Below the pieces are notes generated by a model that saw only the letters and a program-made list of their open reading frames with translations, had not been told where the DNA came from and searched no databases. From Spongiivirga citrea (GTDB lineage Bacteria > Bacteroidota > Bacteroidia > Flavobacteriales > Flavobacteriaceae), in the NCBI RefSeq assembly GCF_010671565.1, contig NZ_JAABOQ010000006.1, positions 62,001 through 126,000 of the forward strand: 64,000 nucleotides of DNA. The letters run 5' to 3'. This document shows, piece by piece, positions 27,230-35,955 of this stretch. How positions within the stretch are numbered: the stretch's first letter is position 1; each line of letters starts with the position of its first letter. The translations under genes were made by a program, and so were the position numbers.

Positions 27230-28467
27230 AGTACTTTTTTCATCAAAGGGTTCGCGTCAATTAAATTATCGGGCGTGAATACCGGAGATACTTTTTCAGA
27301 AAAATCAATAATGTCCATAAATAAACTGCGCAGTAACACGATGGTTTCTGGTGTTCTATTTACAACATATGAGAAAAGTTTAACAGGTCTGTATGGCACA
27401 TCCCCTATCCCATTTTTATCCAGGTCATATCCCGTATAATTACTCCAATAATTCCCATCAAAAACATTGTCATTAAGCTTACTGTTATATGATACATCGA
27501 AAGAATTATACAAAAAATTATTACCCTCGAATTTGTTCGAATAACAGGCCCCTAATACCTTAACAGCCCATCCGTTTTTGATAAAAGAGTTTTTTTGATA
27601 TGTAATTCGGTTTGAACCTTCAATGTTTATTGCAATGGTGTTTTCTTCAAACGTATTCCCGATAATTTCGGCATCATTAATCTCCTTTAAAAGCATGCCA
27701 TAGGCTGTTGTTCCCCAATTTTCTCGAAATATATTATTCACCATCTTGATCCTTTTTGAAAACATCACCGCAACTCCTGCCCCATTGTTTTCGAAAGTAT
27801 TGTTAGTATACACGTCATCATTCGAGAACATAAAATGCAGTCCATATCGCAAATTATTAGAGCTAATGTTGTTATTGATCACTATTTCATCAGAAAACTC
27901 TAGGTAAATACCATCTCGTACTCCTTGAACAATATTGCGATCTACTGTTACATTTTTTGAATACCACAATTGAATACCATTCCCAGAATTGTATTCGTCT
28001 TTAGCATCGCCTATAATCTTGTTGTGATAGATTTTACCATTGTTTGATTTTTCAATGTAGATACCGAAAAACAATTTTTCTAAAACTACATTCTGAATGA
28101 GGTAATTCTCACTTCGCACAACCCGAATGGCAGCATGATCGCTCGTATAACTAGTTCCCACATTAATGATAAAAAGTCCGTCGATTGTAACATTATCTGA
28201 AACGACTCTAATGATCTCGCCTTGATCTTCACCATCGATAATAGGATAATCTTCACCAATTAGTGTCAGCGGCTTATCAACTAGTATATTAAACTCTTTA
28301 TAAGTCCCTTTTTTTATCAAGATGGTATCTGTTGCTTGTGCCCTTGAAATTGCGTCTTTAACGGAGTTTATTTCACAAGATTCACAAACTTCTATGGTTT
28401 CAGATTGGCCTAAAGACCAATGTAAAATGCATACAAGAAAGATGATATGTTTTAATGTTACTACCAT
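27226..28467 (-). CDS. nosD: NosD, periplasmic right-handed beta-helix copper-site maturation protein
   Basis: 413 residues from ATG 28467; an ATG at 28494 adds nine residues before a signal peptide and is less likely. The signal peptide ends near SLGQ. The mature part is a parallel beta helix of short repeats rich in Asn (FENNGAGVAVMFSKRIK, IEIPN-free turns such as ENTIAINIEGSN) and contains NosD-type sequences (YDLDKNGIGDVPYRPVKLF). NosD delivers copper or sulfur to NosZ with NosFY. The gene overlaps nosF by 4 bases and follows nosL by 72 bases. Confidence 0.92.
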   Translation of the reverse strand: MVVTLKHIIFLVCILHWSLGQSETIEVCESCEINSVKDAISRAQATDTILIKKGTYKEFNILVDKPLTLIGEDYPIIDGEDQGEIIRVVSDNVTIDGLFIINVGTSYTSDHAAIRVVRSENYLIQNVVLEKLFFGIYIEKSNNGKIYHNKIIGDAKDEYNSGNGIQLWYSKNVTVDRNIVQGVRDGIYLEFSDEIVINNNISSNNLRYGLHFMFSNDDVYTNNTFENNGAGVAVMFSKRIKMVNNIFRENWGTTAYGMLLKEINDAEIIGNTFEENTIAINIEGSNRITYQKNSFIKNGWAVKVLGACYSNKFEGNNFLYNSFDVSYNSKLNDNVFDGNYWSNYTGYDLDKNGIGDVPYRPVKLFSYVVNRTPETIVLLRSLFMDIIDFSEKVSPVFTPDNLIDANPLMKKVL

Positions 28468-28539
28468 ATTTTTTGATATTATAGAGATGATCATTTAATG
28501 ATAAAACAACATCTTATATGTATTGAGAATAAGGACTTT

Positions 28540-28986
28540 CTATTTTTTTAAGTGATCTTGAAGCTCTTCCCAAGAGTACAAATCTCCACCAACATTTTTC
28601 CAAACTTGTTCTGCGCTTGACCTATCGTCAAAGGCTGTTAAAAAAGCCCCCATAGGACTTGGTAACTGTTGACTTATTAGAAAGGTTGATGAAGTAACGG
28701 GTATTAATTCTTCTGGAGTATCGTGATGATTCGTAAGCAATTTATCGATGGTATTTTTATCAATTTCATTTATATGATTAACCATACACTCAGCTGCATC
28801 AAACTTAAATACCTTTCCCTTTTTTGTAACCAACTCAGCAGCATGAATTTTATCTACAATGGTCATTTTACAATAATGACAACTGTCAGAACCGTAGTCA
28901 ATGGATTTTGGCTGAGTGCTGCAAGAAATCGTAGTAATCAGAATGACGATTGAAACAGTAGATTTTATTTTTAAATACCTTTTCAT
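28540..28986 (-). CDS. nosL: NosL, copper chaperone lipoprotein
   Basis: 148 residues. The lipobox ends at Cys22 (VSIVILITTISC). The conserved NosL core is present: CHYCKMTIVDKIHAAELV and FKFDAAECMVNHI, with the Cys/Met residues that bind Cu(I) for delivery to NosZ. It lies in the periplasm, anchored to a membrane. The start overlaps the preceding membrane-protein gene by 4 bases (28983-28986). One or two NosL copies occur in clade II nos clusters; only this copy is in the window. Confidence 0.93.
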   Translation of the reverse strand: MKRYLKIKSTVSIVILITTISCSTQPKSIDYGSDSCHYCKMTIVDKIHAAELVTKKGKVFKFDAAECMVNHINEIDKNTIDKLLTNHHDTPEELIPVTSSTFLISQQLPSPMGAFLTAFDDRSSAEQVWKNVGGDLYSWEELQDHLKK

Positions 28987-29600
28987 AGCCTATTTAATTT
29001 GATTTTATTTCTTCCTATCATATACGCTAGCAACGTAAATAACATTCCAACGAACATGAAATAACCGCCTAATCTTGGATACGAATACGCATCGAAATTG
29101 AGTAACTTTTTATGTCCCAACAACGGGGGCTTATAACTCATTGGTGTACCATCAGGATTTTGAAGTTTCATAATGGCATTAGGATCCAGATTAGTTCCAT
29201 AGTCAATCATCCAAGCATTAAAATCATACATTCCTAAAGTGCCCAAAACGGCCATTAAAAAGAACCATAATAGGAACCATTGGTACCCTATCTTTTTAAA
29301 ATACCCCAGGAATCCCAGCAAAACACCTAATAAAGCCATTCCTCCGATTACCATTGGAAACACGCTAAACTCCCACATATCTTCGGGCTTTGGTAGGGTT
29401 TTCATACCGATATAATGATTTAACCCATCTATGTTTTGTATGTCGAATTCGTTTTGTCCTTCGATGCCATCAATAAAAATATTCATCCCCAACGGCTCTG
29501 GGTATTGTGGTGCACCAAGCATAATATTCCAAAGTGGGAATTTGAATAGGCCTAATAGCAATAGTGAACCAACTATCATGAATATGCTTGCTTTTTTCAT
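28983..29600 (-). CDS. membrane protein of the nos operon, function unknown
   Basis: 205 residues from ATG 29600; a longer frame reaches 29708 but the extra 36 residues have no leader character and would overlap the nosZ end. Four hydrophobic segments: one at the N-terminus (SIFMIVGSLLLLGLFKF), two close together in the middle, and one at the C-terminus. A periplasmic part with YPEPLGMNIFIDGIEGQNEF follows the first. The protein is regularly seen between nosZ and nosL in Bacteroidota nos clusters as far as I recall; no function is established. Its position suggests a part in NosZ maturation or quinol/electron supply. Confidence 0.75.
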   Translation of the reverse strand: MKKASIFMIVGSLLLLGLFKFPLWNIMLGAPQYPEPLGMNIFIDGIEGQNEFDIQNIDGLNHYIGMKTLPKPEDMWEFSVFPMVIGGMALLGVLLGFLGYFKKIGYQWFLLWFFLMAVLGTLGMYDFNAWMIDYGTNLDPNAIMKLQNPDGTPMSYKPPLLGHKKLLNFDAYSYPRLGGYFMFVGMLFTLLAYMIGRNKIKLNRL

Positions 29601-29639
29601 TGTCTTTGATAAAGTAAATGTGGACGAATATGGTGAAAG

Positions 29640-29666
29640 AAATGGGCAGCTTTCGACTGCCCATTT
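29640..29666 (-). terminator. intercistronic stem-loop after nosZ
   Basis: A perfect 10-bp stem (29640-29649 with 29657-29666) with a 7-base loop lies 29 bases after the nosZ stop and 40 bases before the next gene. On the coding strand it is followed by ATTTCTTTC rather than a pure T run. It would act as a partial terminator or protect the 3' end of nosZ mRNA, making nosZ more abundant than the maturation genes behind it. Confidence 0.6.
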
Positions 29667-29694
29667 TAGTTTATAGGCGTAAACCAAGTAATAC

Positions 29695-31659
29695 TTAATC
29701 CCCACCAAGAGACCAGCTTAATTCAATATTAGAATTTGCTGGAGAAACACGGACATAACCCTGCATTTCTTGGTGTAATGCTGAACAGAAATCGGTACAA
29801 TAAAACGGCCAAACCCCTACTTGTTTAGGTTCCCAAACGGACGTTTTAGTCTGTCCTGGCATTACCAGAATCTCTGATGTATTTTGGCCAATCATTGAGA
29901 ATCCGTGTGGTACATCAAAATCCTGTTCATGATTCGTAATGTGGAAATATACTTTATCACCCACTTTTATCCCTTCAATATTATCTGGAGTAAAGTGACT
30001 TCTAATTGTAGACATATAAACATGTACATTTTTCCCTTCTCTAACTACTTTGGCCTGATCTGGGCTTGTAACCGCATATGGGTGTTTATTCTCATCTAAA
30101 CGATATATTTTCTTAGACTTCGAAGCGAGTAACTCGGCTGGACATCCTGCTGCATAGTGTGGTTCACCATGTGTTGGGAAATCGTAGATAAGTTCCATTT
30201 TTTCTCCTGATATATCATATATCTGGGCCGAATGTTCCATTTCAGGACCCGTTGGCAAATATCTATCCTTGGTAATCTTATTCATGGCTACCACATACTT
30301 ACCAAATGGTTTTCTTGAGTTACCACCTGGTATCATTAAATGACCTACAGAATAAAAGGTAGGCTGTCTATCTATTACTTCCCACGTACCTAATTTCCAT
30401 TTTACAACTTCTGATGAGATAAAGAATGTAGTATATGCATTTCCTTTTGAATCAAATTCTGTATGTAAGGGGCCTAAACCACCACTTTTAACGGTACCTG
30501 CCAATACATCTTCAAATTTTAAGATTGGAATACCATAGGCTTCACCATCAAATTTTTTGCCTTCAATAGCAGCAAGCATCTTATCAAAAGAATGCACCGT
30601 AAGATCGGCTGATAGTTTTCCGGCTCCAATTATATATTGCCCTGAAGGGTCAACATCACACCCATGAGGCGACTTTGGCGTAGGTAAAAAGAACACTGCA
30701 TCCGGCACTTTAGTGGGGTCAACAGTAACTACCTCTTTTTTCATAGTGCTTGTACCCATATGTGTACTTTCATCATATACATTATGCGCATAATTTGCTG
30801 GCATTTTTGTACCTCCGCCATTGTTTACGTACTCCTCTATTTTTTTCCAATTAATAGCGGCGATGAAATCCTTATCATTTTGAGAAGCATTTACTTCTAA
30901 TAAGGTACTCGCCTCTTCAGAATTATAAGTACTAAAGAAAAACCAACCATGAGAATCTCCCCGTCCAGGGTGTGAAAGGTCGTAGTTAAAACCAGGCATT
31001 AAAACCTGGAATTTAATATCCATATGACCATGCTCCGGCTCTACTTCAATAAAACTTAAAGCTCCTTTAAAATTGCTCTTATACTCGGCAATTGGCATAT
31101 CTCTTTGCGGTACAGGAACTGAAAAACGTGTCCCAGCCACTACATACTCGGTATTTTCCGTAATGAAGGATGAACTATGATTACCCGCACTATTTGGGAT
31201 CTCAATAATCTCTTCAGTTTCAAACGTACTTAAACTTACCCGCGCAATTCTTGGCGTGTTGTTTCCGTTTACAAAAATCCAACGACCGTCTAACTCACCG
31301 TTTGTCTGAGAAATATCAGGGTGATGCAAATCATCCCACGGTACAAAACCATGAGAAGTATTTAGCATTGGCTTGGTTTCTTCCGAATAACCATAACCTG
31401 AGGTTGGGAATTGAGAGAAAACAGGAATTTCTTTAAACATACGTCCAGAAGGCAATCCGTAAACAGTAAGGTTACCGCTATATCCTCCTGAAAGAAAAGC
31501 GTAAAACTCGTCCTGCTGCCCTGGCGCAACGTATACTTTTTCCGCAGCGCTAGAGTTCAAGGCACCATTTGAAGAACCTTGACCTTGTTGATTGCCACAT
31601 CCTGCAAATACTAGCAGTAAGCCCAGTAGTGACAATACATGATAACTATATTTTTTCAT
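29695..31659 (-). CDS. nosZ: NosZ, nitrous oxide reductase (clade II, Sec/lipoprotein type)
   Basis: 654 residues; reduces N2O to N2 in the periplasm (EC 1.7.2.4). The leader is a Sec signal ending in VFAGC (Cys21), so it looks like a lipoprotein; there is no twin-arginine motif, a mark of clade II NosZ. The N-terminal propeller carries CuZ ligand segments such as DDLHHPDIS, HPGRGDSHG, SPHGCDV, LHTEF and MEHSAQIY. The C-terminal cupredoxin holds the CuA motif CTDFCSALHQEM. All ligand groups expected are present, so it should be active. Promoter-proximal genes encode a cytochrome c and a fasciclin protein; maturation genes follow. Confidence 0.96.
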   Translation of the reverse strand: MKKYSYHVLSLLGLLLVFAGCGNQQGQGSSNGALNSSAAEKVYVAPGQQDEFYAFLSGGYSGNLTVYGLPSGRMFKEIPVFSQFPTSGYGYSEETKPMLNTSHGFVPWDDLHHPDISQTNGELDGRWIFVNGNNTPRIARVSLSTFETEEIIEIPNSAGNHSSSFITENTEYVVAGTRFSVPVPQRDMPIAEYKSNFKGALSFIEVEPEHGHMDIKFQVLMPGFNYDLSHPGRGDSHGWFFFSTYNSEEASTLLEVNASQNDKDFIAAINWKKIEEYVNNGGGTKMPANYAHNVYDESTHMGTSTMKKEVVTVDPTKVPDAVFFLPTPKSPHGCDVDPSGQYIIGAGKLSADLTVHSFDKMLAAIEGKKFDGEAYGIPILKFEDVLAGTVKSGGLGPLHTEFDSKGNAYTTFFISSEVVKWKLGTWEVIDRQPTFYSVGHLMIPGGNSRKPFGKYVVAMNKITKDRYLPTGPEMEHSAQIYDISGEKMELIYDFPTHGEPHYAAGCPAELLASKSKKIYRLDENKHPYAVTSPDQAKVVREGKNVHVYMSTIRSHFTPDNIEGIKVGDKVYFHITNHEQDFDVPHGFSMIGQNTSEILVMPGQTKTSVWEPKQVGVWPFYCTDFCSALHQEMQGYVRVSPANSNIELSWSLGGD

Positions 31660-31700
31660 TAGTTTGTATTTATGATTATTAATTAGCTTATATCGTTTTC

Positions 31701-32291
31701 TTACTGCGCTGGCGGCAGGATTACTTTATCAACTACATGTACAATACCATTACCCGCCTTTACACTGGCAACAATCTTTGCACCACCTACATACACGTCA
31801 TCGCCCTTAACCTCTATAGTGGTATTTTGATCATTAGCTTGTCCTAGTTTCTTGAATTTCTTGAGAAAGTCTTTGCTGTAATTTCCAGGTGTAACATGAT
31901 GCTTTAAAATGTTGGCTAAAGCATCTTTATTTTCTGGTTTAAGCAAATCATCTACCGTACCTTCCGGTAATGCATCGAAGGCTGCATTGGTAGGCGCAAA
32001 AACCATTAAAGGTCCTGCGTTTACAAGTGCATTTTCAAGATCTGCAGCCTGTACTGCAGCGACAAGTGTAGTGTGATCAGGAGACCCTATTGCAATTTGA
32101 AGCACATTAGGTGTTGATTCATCATCAGCGATAAATGCCTGCCCCTGTTTTTTAGCAGTCTCCGCAGACTTTGTTGCAGTTGGAGTTTCTGATTTTTCCG
32201 TCTTGGCTCCTTGCTTGCATCCAACGATTACAAAAAGCAGTAAAAGCATTATAAGTATGCTCAACAGCCAATTATGGTGTCTAGTTTTCAT
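31701..32291 (-). CDS. fasciclin (FAS1) domain lipoprotein of the nos operon
   Basis: 196 residues. The lipobox ends at Cys25 (LLLFVIVGC). A linker rich in Thr/Lys/Glu leads to one FAS1 domain (about 70-196) with the hallmarks VFAPTNAAFDALPEGTVDDL, LKHHVTPGNYSKDF and the final NGIVHVVDKVILPP. FAS1 domains mediate adhesion or protein-protein contacts. It starts 6 bases after the cytochrome gene and ends 41 bases before nosZ, so it belongs to the operon. A scaffold role for cytochrome c and NosZ is my inference. Confidence 0.88.
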   Translation of the reverse strand: MKTRHHNWLLSILIMLLLLFVIVGCKQGAKTEKSETPTATKSAETAKKQGQAFIADDESTPNVLQIAIGSPDHTTLVAAVQAADLENALVNAGPLMVFAPTNAAFDALPEGTVDDLLKPENKDALANILKHHVTPGNYSKDFLKKFKKLGQANDQNTTIEVKGDDVYVGGAKIVASVKAGNGIVHVVDKVILPPAQ

Positions 32292-32297
32292 ATATTA

Positions 32298-32804
32298 TTA
32301 GTTTAAGGTTCTGAAGTATTCTAGAATATCACGTGCCTGTTCTTCGCTAATATTCTGGTTGGCCATTGCCGCGCCATTAAACTCAACCAATAAATCTTTC
32401 GCGCAGCGGTCTTGCTCTACCATTAATTGAGGATCAAGAATCATGTTCATAATCCATTCAGGACTTCGTCTTTTCATAATTCCTTTTGGAGATGGGCCGA
32501 TAAATCGTTTCTCCACTTTATGGCAGGCCATACAATTTGTTTTAAAAAGTGCTGCCCCCTTAGCAACCATTTCTTGATTGATAGTAGCATCTAAAGTGAG
32601 TGATTTTATTTTACCAACACCCTTATTGTCTAGGGTAATTCGTTGAGATGCAGGAACCTCATTTGTAACAGTTTCTTGAGTTTTTACCTCAACGTCTGCC
32701 TTTCGTTTTATCTGTATCTGGTCCTTCTTTTTTTCCTCTTTCCCTCCACAACTTATCATCATTAATGAGAAAAGGAGAACCAAACTTCTAAATATGAATT
32801 TCAT
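32298..32804 (-). CDS. monohaem cytochrome c lipoprotein, putative electron donor of NosZ
   Basis: 168 residues. The lipobox ends at Cys19 (LMMISCG). The haem site is CMACH at residues 91-95, with GPSPKGIMKRRSPEWI and MNMILDP downstream providing a likely Met axial ligand. The C-terminal helix EEQARDILEYFRTL is typical of class I cytochromes c. Being first in the nos operon, it most likely passes electrons to the CuA site of NosZ. The region between the lipobox and the haem (residues 20-75) is charged and probably disordered. Confidence 0.9.
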   Translation of the reverse strand: MKFIFRSLVLLFSLMMISCGGKEEKKKDQIQIKRKADVEVKTQETVTNEVPASQRITLDNKGVGKIKSLTLDATINQEMVAKGAALFKTNCMACHKVEKRFIGPSPKGIMKRRSPEWIMNMILDPQLMVEQDRCAKDLLVEFNGAAMANQNISEEQARDILEYFRTLN

Positions 32805-32830
32805 GATTTTGGCTGATTTATTATTTCAAC

Positions 32831-32838
32831 CAAAAATA
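32831..32838 (-). promoter_or_regulatory. -7 element of the nos operon promoter
   Basis: On the minus strand the bases read TATTTTTG, an exact TAnnTTTG. Transcription would start near 32825, giving a leader of about 20 bases before the cytochrome gene. No TTTG is seen at -33; instead a regulator palindrome lies there, as expected for an activator-dependent promoter. Confidence 0.6.
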
Positions 32839-32860
32839 TGTACAGAATGAGAAGCAGGAT

Positions 32861-32874
32861 ATGACATTCGTCAT
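32861..32874. promoter_or_regulatory. CRP/FNR-family palindrome in front of the nos operon
   Basis: ATGAC-ATTC-GTCAT is a perfect 5-4-5 inverted repeat, the format of FNR/DNR/HcpR-type sites (TTGAT or TTGAC half sites separated by 4 bases). Its centre lies about 41-42 bases upstream of the start point predicted from the -7 element. That is the classical position at which a CRP/FNR-family protein activates RNA polymerase. It is likely to connect nos expression to oxygen or nitric oxide. Confidence 0.65.
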
Positions 32875-33072
32875 AAAAAGGATAAAAAAGTCCTTTATTA
32901 ATTGATCATTAAACTAGCAGAAAAACAGCATCAAATTCCTTAAAAAATTTAGTTAAAAATGCTTAGTTAAGAGCCTACAAAGCATCAGAAAATAACCTGG
33001 CTTGCATTAAAGAAATTAGTGTAATAGCACTATACTTTGTCTAGTAATATAGCAGTCTGACTCGTAGTATAA

Positions 33073-33567
33073 TTAGTTTTGGCTATTAGCACGTAAATAT
33101 GCCATTTTAATAGCAGCAATAGCAGCCTCAGTACCTTTATTGCCATGTTTTCCTCCACTTCTATCAATGGCTTGTTGTAGATTGTTATCAGTTAGCACAC
33201 AAAAGATAACTGGAGTATCATATTCAACATTAAGGTCTTTAATACCTTGAGCAGTGGCACTGCAGACAAAATCAAAATGCTTTGTTTCTCCTTGAATAAC
33301 ACTTCCGATAGCAATAATTGCATCGAACTTGTTAGCTCGTATCATTTTCTTGCAGCCATAAACCAGCTCAAAGCTTCCTGGAACGTTCCAACGAACTATA
33401 TCATCCGAAGACACACCATTCTCGATCAGCGTTTGATGTGCTCCTTCAAAAAGGCCTTCTGTTATAGTATCATTCCATTCAGAAACAACAATCCCAAACC
33501 GAAAGTCCTTCGCGTTTGGGATTGTAGTCTTATCGTAGTCCGATAAATTTTTATTTGCTGTTGCCAT
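33073..33567 (-). CDS. ribH: RibH, 6,7-dimethyl-8-ribityllumazine synthase
   Basis: 164 residues, slightly longer than the usual 155 because of an N-terminal tail. RFGIVVSEWNDTITEGLFEGA is the substrate-binding start, WNVPGSFELVYG the second loop, GSVIQGETKHFDFV contains the catalytic His, and FCVLTDNNLQQAIDRSGG the last loop. It condenses ribityl-uracil with dihydroxybutanone phosphate in riboflavin synthesis. It shares the base of a TAATG with the upstream TPR gene (1-base overlap), so the two are coupled. Confidence 0.95.
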   Translation of the reverse strand: MATANKNLSDYDKTTIPNAKDFRFGIVVSEWNDTITEGLFEGAHQTLIENGVSSDDIVRWNVPGSFELVYGCKKMIRANKFDAIIAIGSVIQGETKHFDFVCSATAQGIKDLNVEYDTPVIFCVLTDNNLQQAIDRSGGKHGNKGTEAAIAAIKMAYLRANSQN

Positions 33568-34337
33568 TATTTAGCATTTTCAGCACGACCGATATATACG
33601 TCAATATTTCTAGCCTCTGTGCTATTTTCGAACTCCTCTTTAATGCGAGTGAAAAAGGTACTTGCTTTTGCAAAGTCTTTTGCTTCTAAAGCAGCAATCC
33701 CAGCTTTCAACAAATATTTAGGAGTTGTAAAGTCATTTGTACTATGCGAAACCGCCTTTTCGTAATAATCCAAAGCATCACTAGGCTGGTTTAACTGCAT
33801 AAATGCATCACCAATACTACCTTTTGCTACCGCACCATAAACAGGATCATCTGATGAAAAATCACTTAAATGCTCAATTGCATTTGTGTAATCTTTCAAA
33901 TTTAAATATGCGATACCTGCGCTATAGTTTGCCAAATTAGCCGCTTTTGTACCAGAGTAATCGTCAATGATATCTAATAGTCCATATTTACCTTCACCAC
34001 CTTTAAGTGCAAGGGTTAGTAACGAATCTTTAGTTGCTGCACTACCATTCATGGCATCCTGAAAAAATTCATTTGCTTGGTAAACTTCGTTTGCAGCCTC
34101 CTGCTCTTTAGGCTTTTGTACATACTCATTGTATCCCAAATAACCCAAAACACCAAGTGCAACAACTCCAATAAATATAAAAATATACTTTTGGTTCTTA
34201 GCTACCCATGCTTCCGTTTTGCCAGCAGTTTCATCAAGCGTGTTGAATACTTCAGCTGTAGTACTCTGCTCCTCAATGCGATCCGCTTGACTCTTTCCCT
34301 TCTTATCCTTACTAGCTCGTTTTTTATACGTTGCCAT
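33567..34337 (-). CDS. membrane-anchored tetratricopeptide-repeat protein (YfgM-like)
   Basis: 256 residues. A basic, cytoplasmic N-terminus (KKRASKDKKGKSQ) and a single membrane helix near 48-67 (YIFIFIGVVALGVLGYLGY) precede TPR units: AGIAYLNLKDYTNAIEHLSDF, GDAFMQLNQPSDALDYYEKAV and AALEAKDFAKASTFFTRI. This topology matches YfgM-type ancillary proteins of the Sec translocon, though the general TPR repeat alone cannot prove it. It is translationally coupled to ribH. A minus-strand TAnnTTTG lies at 34358-34365. Confidence 0.8.
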   Translation of the reverse strand: MATYKKRASKDKKGKSQADRIEEQSTTAEVFNTLDETAGKTEAWVAKNQKYIFIFIGVVALGVLGYLGYNEYVQKPKEQEAANEVYQANEFFQDAMNGSAATKDSLLTLALKGGEGKYGLLDIIDDYSGTKAANLANYSAGIAYLNLKDYTNAIEHLSDFSSDDPVYGAVAKGSIGDAFMQLNQPSDALDYYEKAVSHSTNDFTTPKYLLKAGIAALEAKDFAKASTFFTRIKEEFENSTEARNIDVYIGRAENAK

Positions 34338-34357
34338 TGCTTATTTTTTATGCTGCG

Positions 34358-34365
34358 CAAAAATA
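34358..34365 (-). promoter_or_regulatory. -7 element for the TPR-ribH operon
   Basis: The minus strand reads TATTTTTG, matching TAnnTTTG, 20 bases upstream of the ATG at 34337. A clear -33 TTTG at the usual spacing is not seen. Confidence 0.45.
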
Positions 34366-34374
34366 TAATATTTA

Positions 34375-34407
34375 TTGAATTTTTCGATATTTTGCAATTT
34401 ATATTTG
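34375..34407 (+). promoter_or_regulatory. promoter for the recF operon
   Basis: TTG at 34375-34377, a 22-base spacer and TATATTTG at 34400-34407 form a Bacteroidota -33/-7 pair. The start point would be near 34413, about 32 bases before the recF ATG. It faces away from the TPR-gene promoter, so the two overlap back to back. Confidence 0.5.
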
Positions 34408-34444
34408 CCATATATAAAGGCCTTCTCATTTACAAACCCATTTA

Positions 34445-35524
34445 ATGCACCTTAAAAAGTTATCTCTTATTAATTATAAGAATTTTGAATCCAAGGATTT
34501 CGAGCTTGATACGAAGATAAATTGCCTTGTGGGAAACAATGGTGTAGGGAAAACGAATGTGCTTGATGCTATCTATCATTTATCAGTTGGAAAAAGCTAT
34601 TTTAACCCGGTTGCAACCCAAAATATTAGGCACGGAAGCGATTTTTTTGTCATTGATGGCGAATTTGAAAAGAATGATCGGAGTGAAAAGATCATATGCA
34701 GCCTTAAAAAAGGAAACAAAAAGATCATAAAACGCAATGCTAAGGCTTACGACAAACTATCAGATCATATCGGATTCTTGCCTTTAGTAATCATATCTCC
34801 CGCCGATCGTGACCTCATCATAGAAGGCAGTGATACTAGAAGACGCTTTGTTGACAGCGTGATCTCACAGCAAAACAAAGACTACCTCAACAATTTAATC
34901 ACCTACAATAAAGTATTGCAACAGCGTAATGCATTACTTAAATACTTTGCAGCGAACAATACATTTAATGCCGATAATCTCGAAATATACGATCAGCAGC
35001 TAACGGAGCTATCTAAACCGATCTACAATGCCCGAAAGGAATTTTTAGAGGTTTTTGTTCCCATTTTTATTGAGCGTTATAAATCGATCTCTAGCGGGAA
35101 CGAACAGGTTGGGCTTAGTTATAAGTCGCATTTGCATGATGCAAGTTTAGACGAATTATTAAAGCAACATCTCAATAGGGATAAAGCCCTGCAATTTACC
35201 AGTCAAGGTATTCATAAGGATGATCTTAGTTTTGAAATAGAAGAATATCCCATTAAAAAATTTGGGTCTCAGGGGCAGCAAAAAAGCTTTTTGATTGCTT
35301 TAAAGTTGGCGCAGTTCGATTTTATAAAGGAAAAAGCTGGAGTGAGTCCCATTTTACTTTTAGATGATATTTTTGATAAGTTAGATGAAAAGCGTGTATC
35401 ACATATCGTTTCATTGCTAGAAGATGATCACTTTGGTCAACTATTTATTTCTGATACGCATGCTGAAAGAACCGAAAAGGTAGTAAGCAAAACGCATCAA
35501 TCTTATAAGATTTTCAAATTATGA
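34445..35524 (+). CDS. recF: RecF, recombination-mediator ATPase
   Basis: 359 residues. Walker [10 protein letters not shown] near residue 31, the family sequence [14 protein letters not shown], the ABC signature [16 protein letters not shown], and Walker [14 protein letters not shown] are all in place, followed by [10 protein letters not shown]. RecF with RecO and RecR loads RecA at gaps during replication repair. Length matches the family. The following lipoprotein gene overlaps by 4 bases (ATGA), so these are cotranscribed. dnaA and dnaN are not nearby, unlike in many other phyla. Confidence 0.95.
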   Translation: MHLKKLSLINYKNFESKDFELDTKINCLVGNNGVGKTNVLDAIYHLSVGKSYFNPVATQNIRHGSDFFVIDGEFEKNDRSEKIICSLKKGNKKIIKRNAKAYDKLSDHIGFLPLVIISPADRDLIIEGSDTRRRFVDSVISQQNKDYLNNLITYNKVLQQRNALLKYFAANNTFNADNLEIYDQQLTELSKPIYNARKEFLEVFVPIFIERYKSISSGNEQVGLSYKSHLHDASLDELLKQHLNRDKALQFTSQGIHKDDLSFEIEEYPIKKFGSQGQQKSFLIALKLAQFDFIKEKAGVSPILLLDDIFDKLDEKRVSHIVSLLEDDHFGQLFISDTHAERTEKVVSKTHQSYKIFKL

Positions 35525-35955
35525 AGAAACTTCAGGTCCTTTTTGTTATCTTATTATGCAGTGCGTGTAGCAAAGAGCAATCTAATTCGGATAAAAAAAA
35601 GCATATAGCCGGCTATTGGGAAATTGAGCAGGTTTTGTTTAAAGGGAAGAAAAAAGAATATTCCATAAGTAATACAGTAGATCTCTTTTACTTAGAAAAT
35701 GAAACATCTGGTTATCGAAAGAAAGTGACTCCTACAATAGATGGAAAGTTTTTAGGAAATGAAAATGAATCGACTATCGAATTAGTCACTAAGAATGATA
35801 GCCTCTTTATTTCTTATAAAAACAAGATCGCGACTTGGGATGAATATGTAAAAAAAGCAGATAGCTCATCGATGGTCTTATTAAATGACCGTGGTTTGCA
35901 ATACCATTATAAACGTTATGAATCTTTAGACCTGAGCAATGAAAAAACGAACTAG
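35521..35955 (+). CDS. small lipoprotein of unknown function (lipocalin-like)
   Basis: 144 residues. The lipobox ends at Cys16 (VILLCSAC). The mature part starts with [18 protein letters not shown], a pattern shared with small lipocalin-like or copper-resistance-like lipoproteins of Bacteroidota; the rest is beta-rich. Function unknown. It is coupled to recF (4-base overlap) and its end overlaps the DUF721 gene by 17 bases. Confidence 0.75.
   Translation: MKKLQVLFVILLCSACSKEQSNSDKKKHIAGYWEIEQVLFKGKKKEYSISNTVDLFYLENETSGYRKKVTPTIDGKFLGNENESTIELVTKNDSLFISYKNKIATWDEYVKKADSSSMVLLNDRGLQYHYKRYESLDLSNEKTN

Noticed and set aside
34077..34445. 122-codon plus-strand frame over the TPR gene start and the recF promoter
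   Set aside because: It is antisense to the TPR gene, rich in shadow-type Leu/Ser/Phe, and runs through two promoters.
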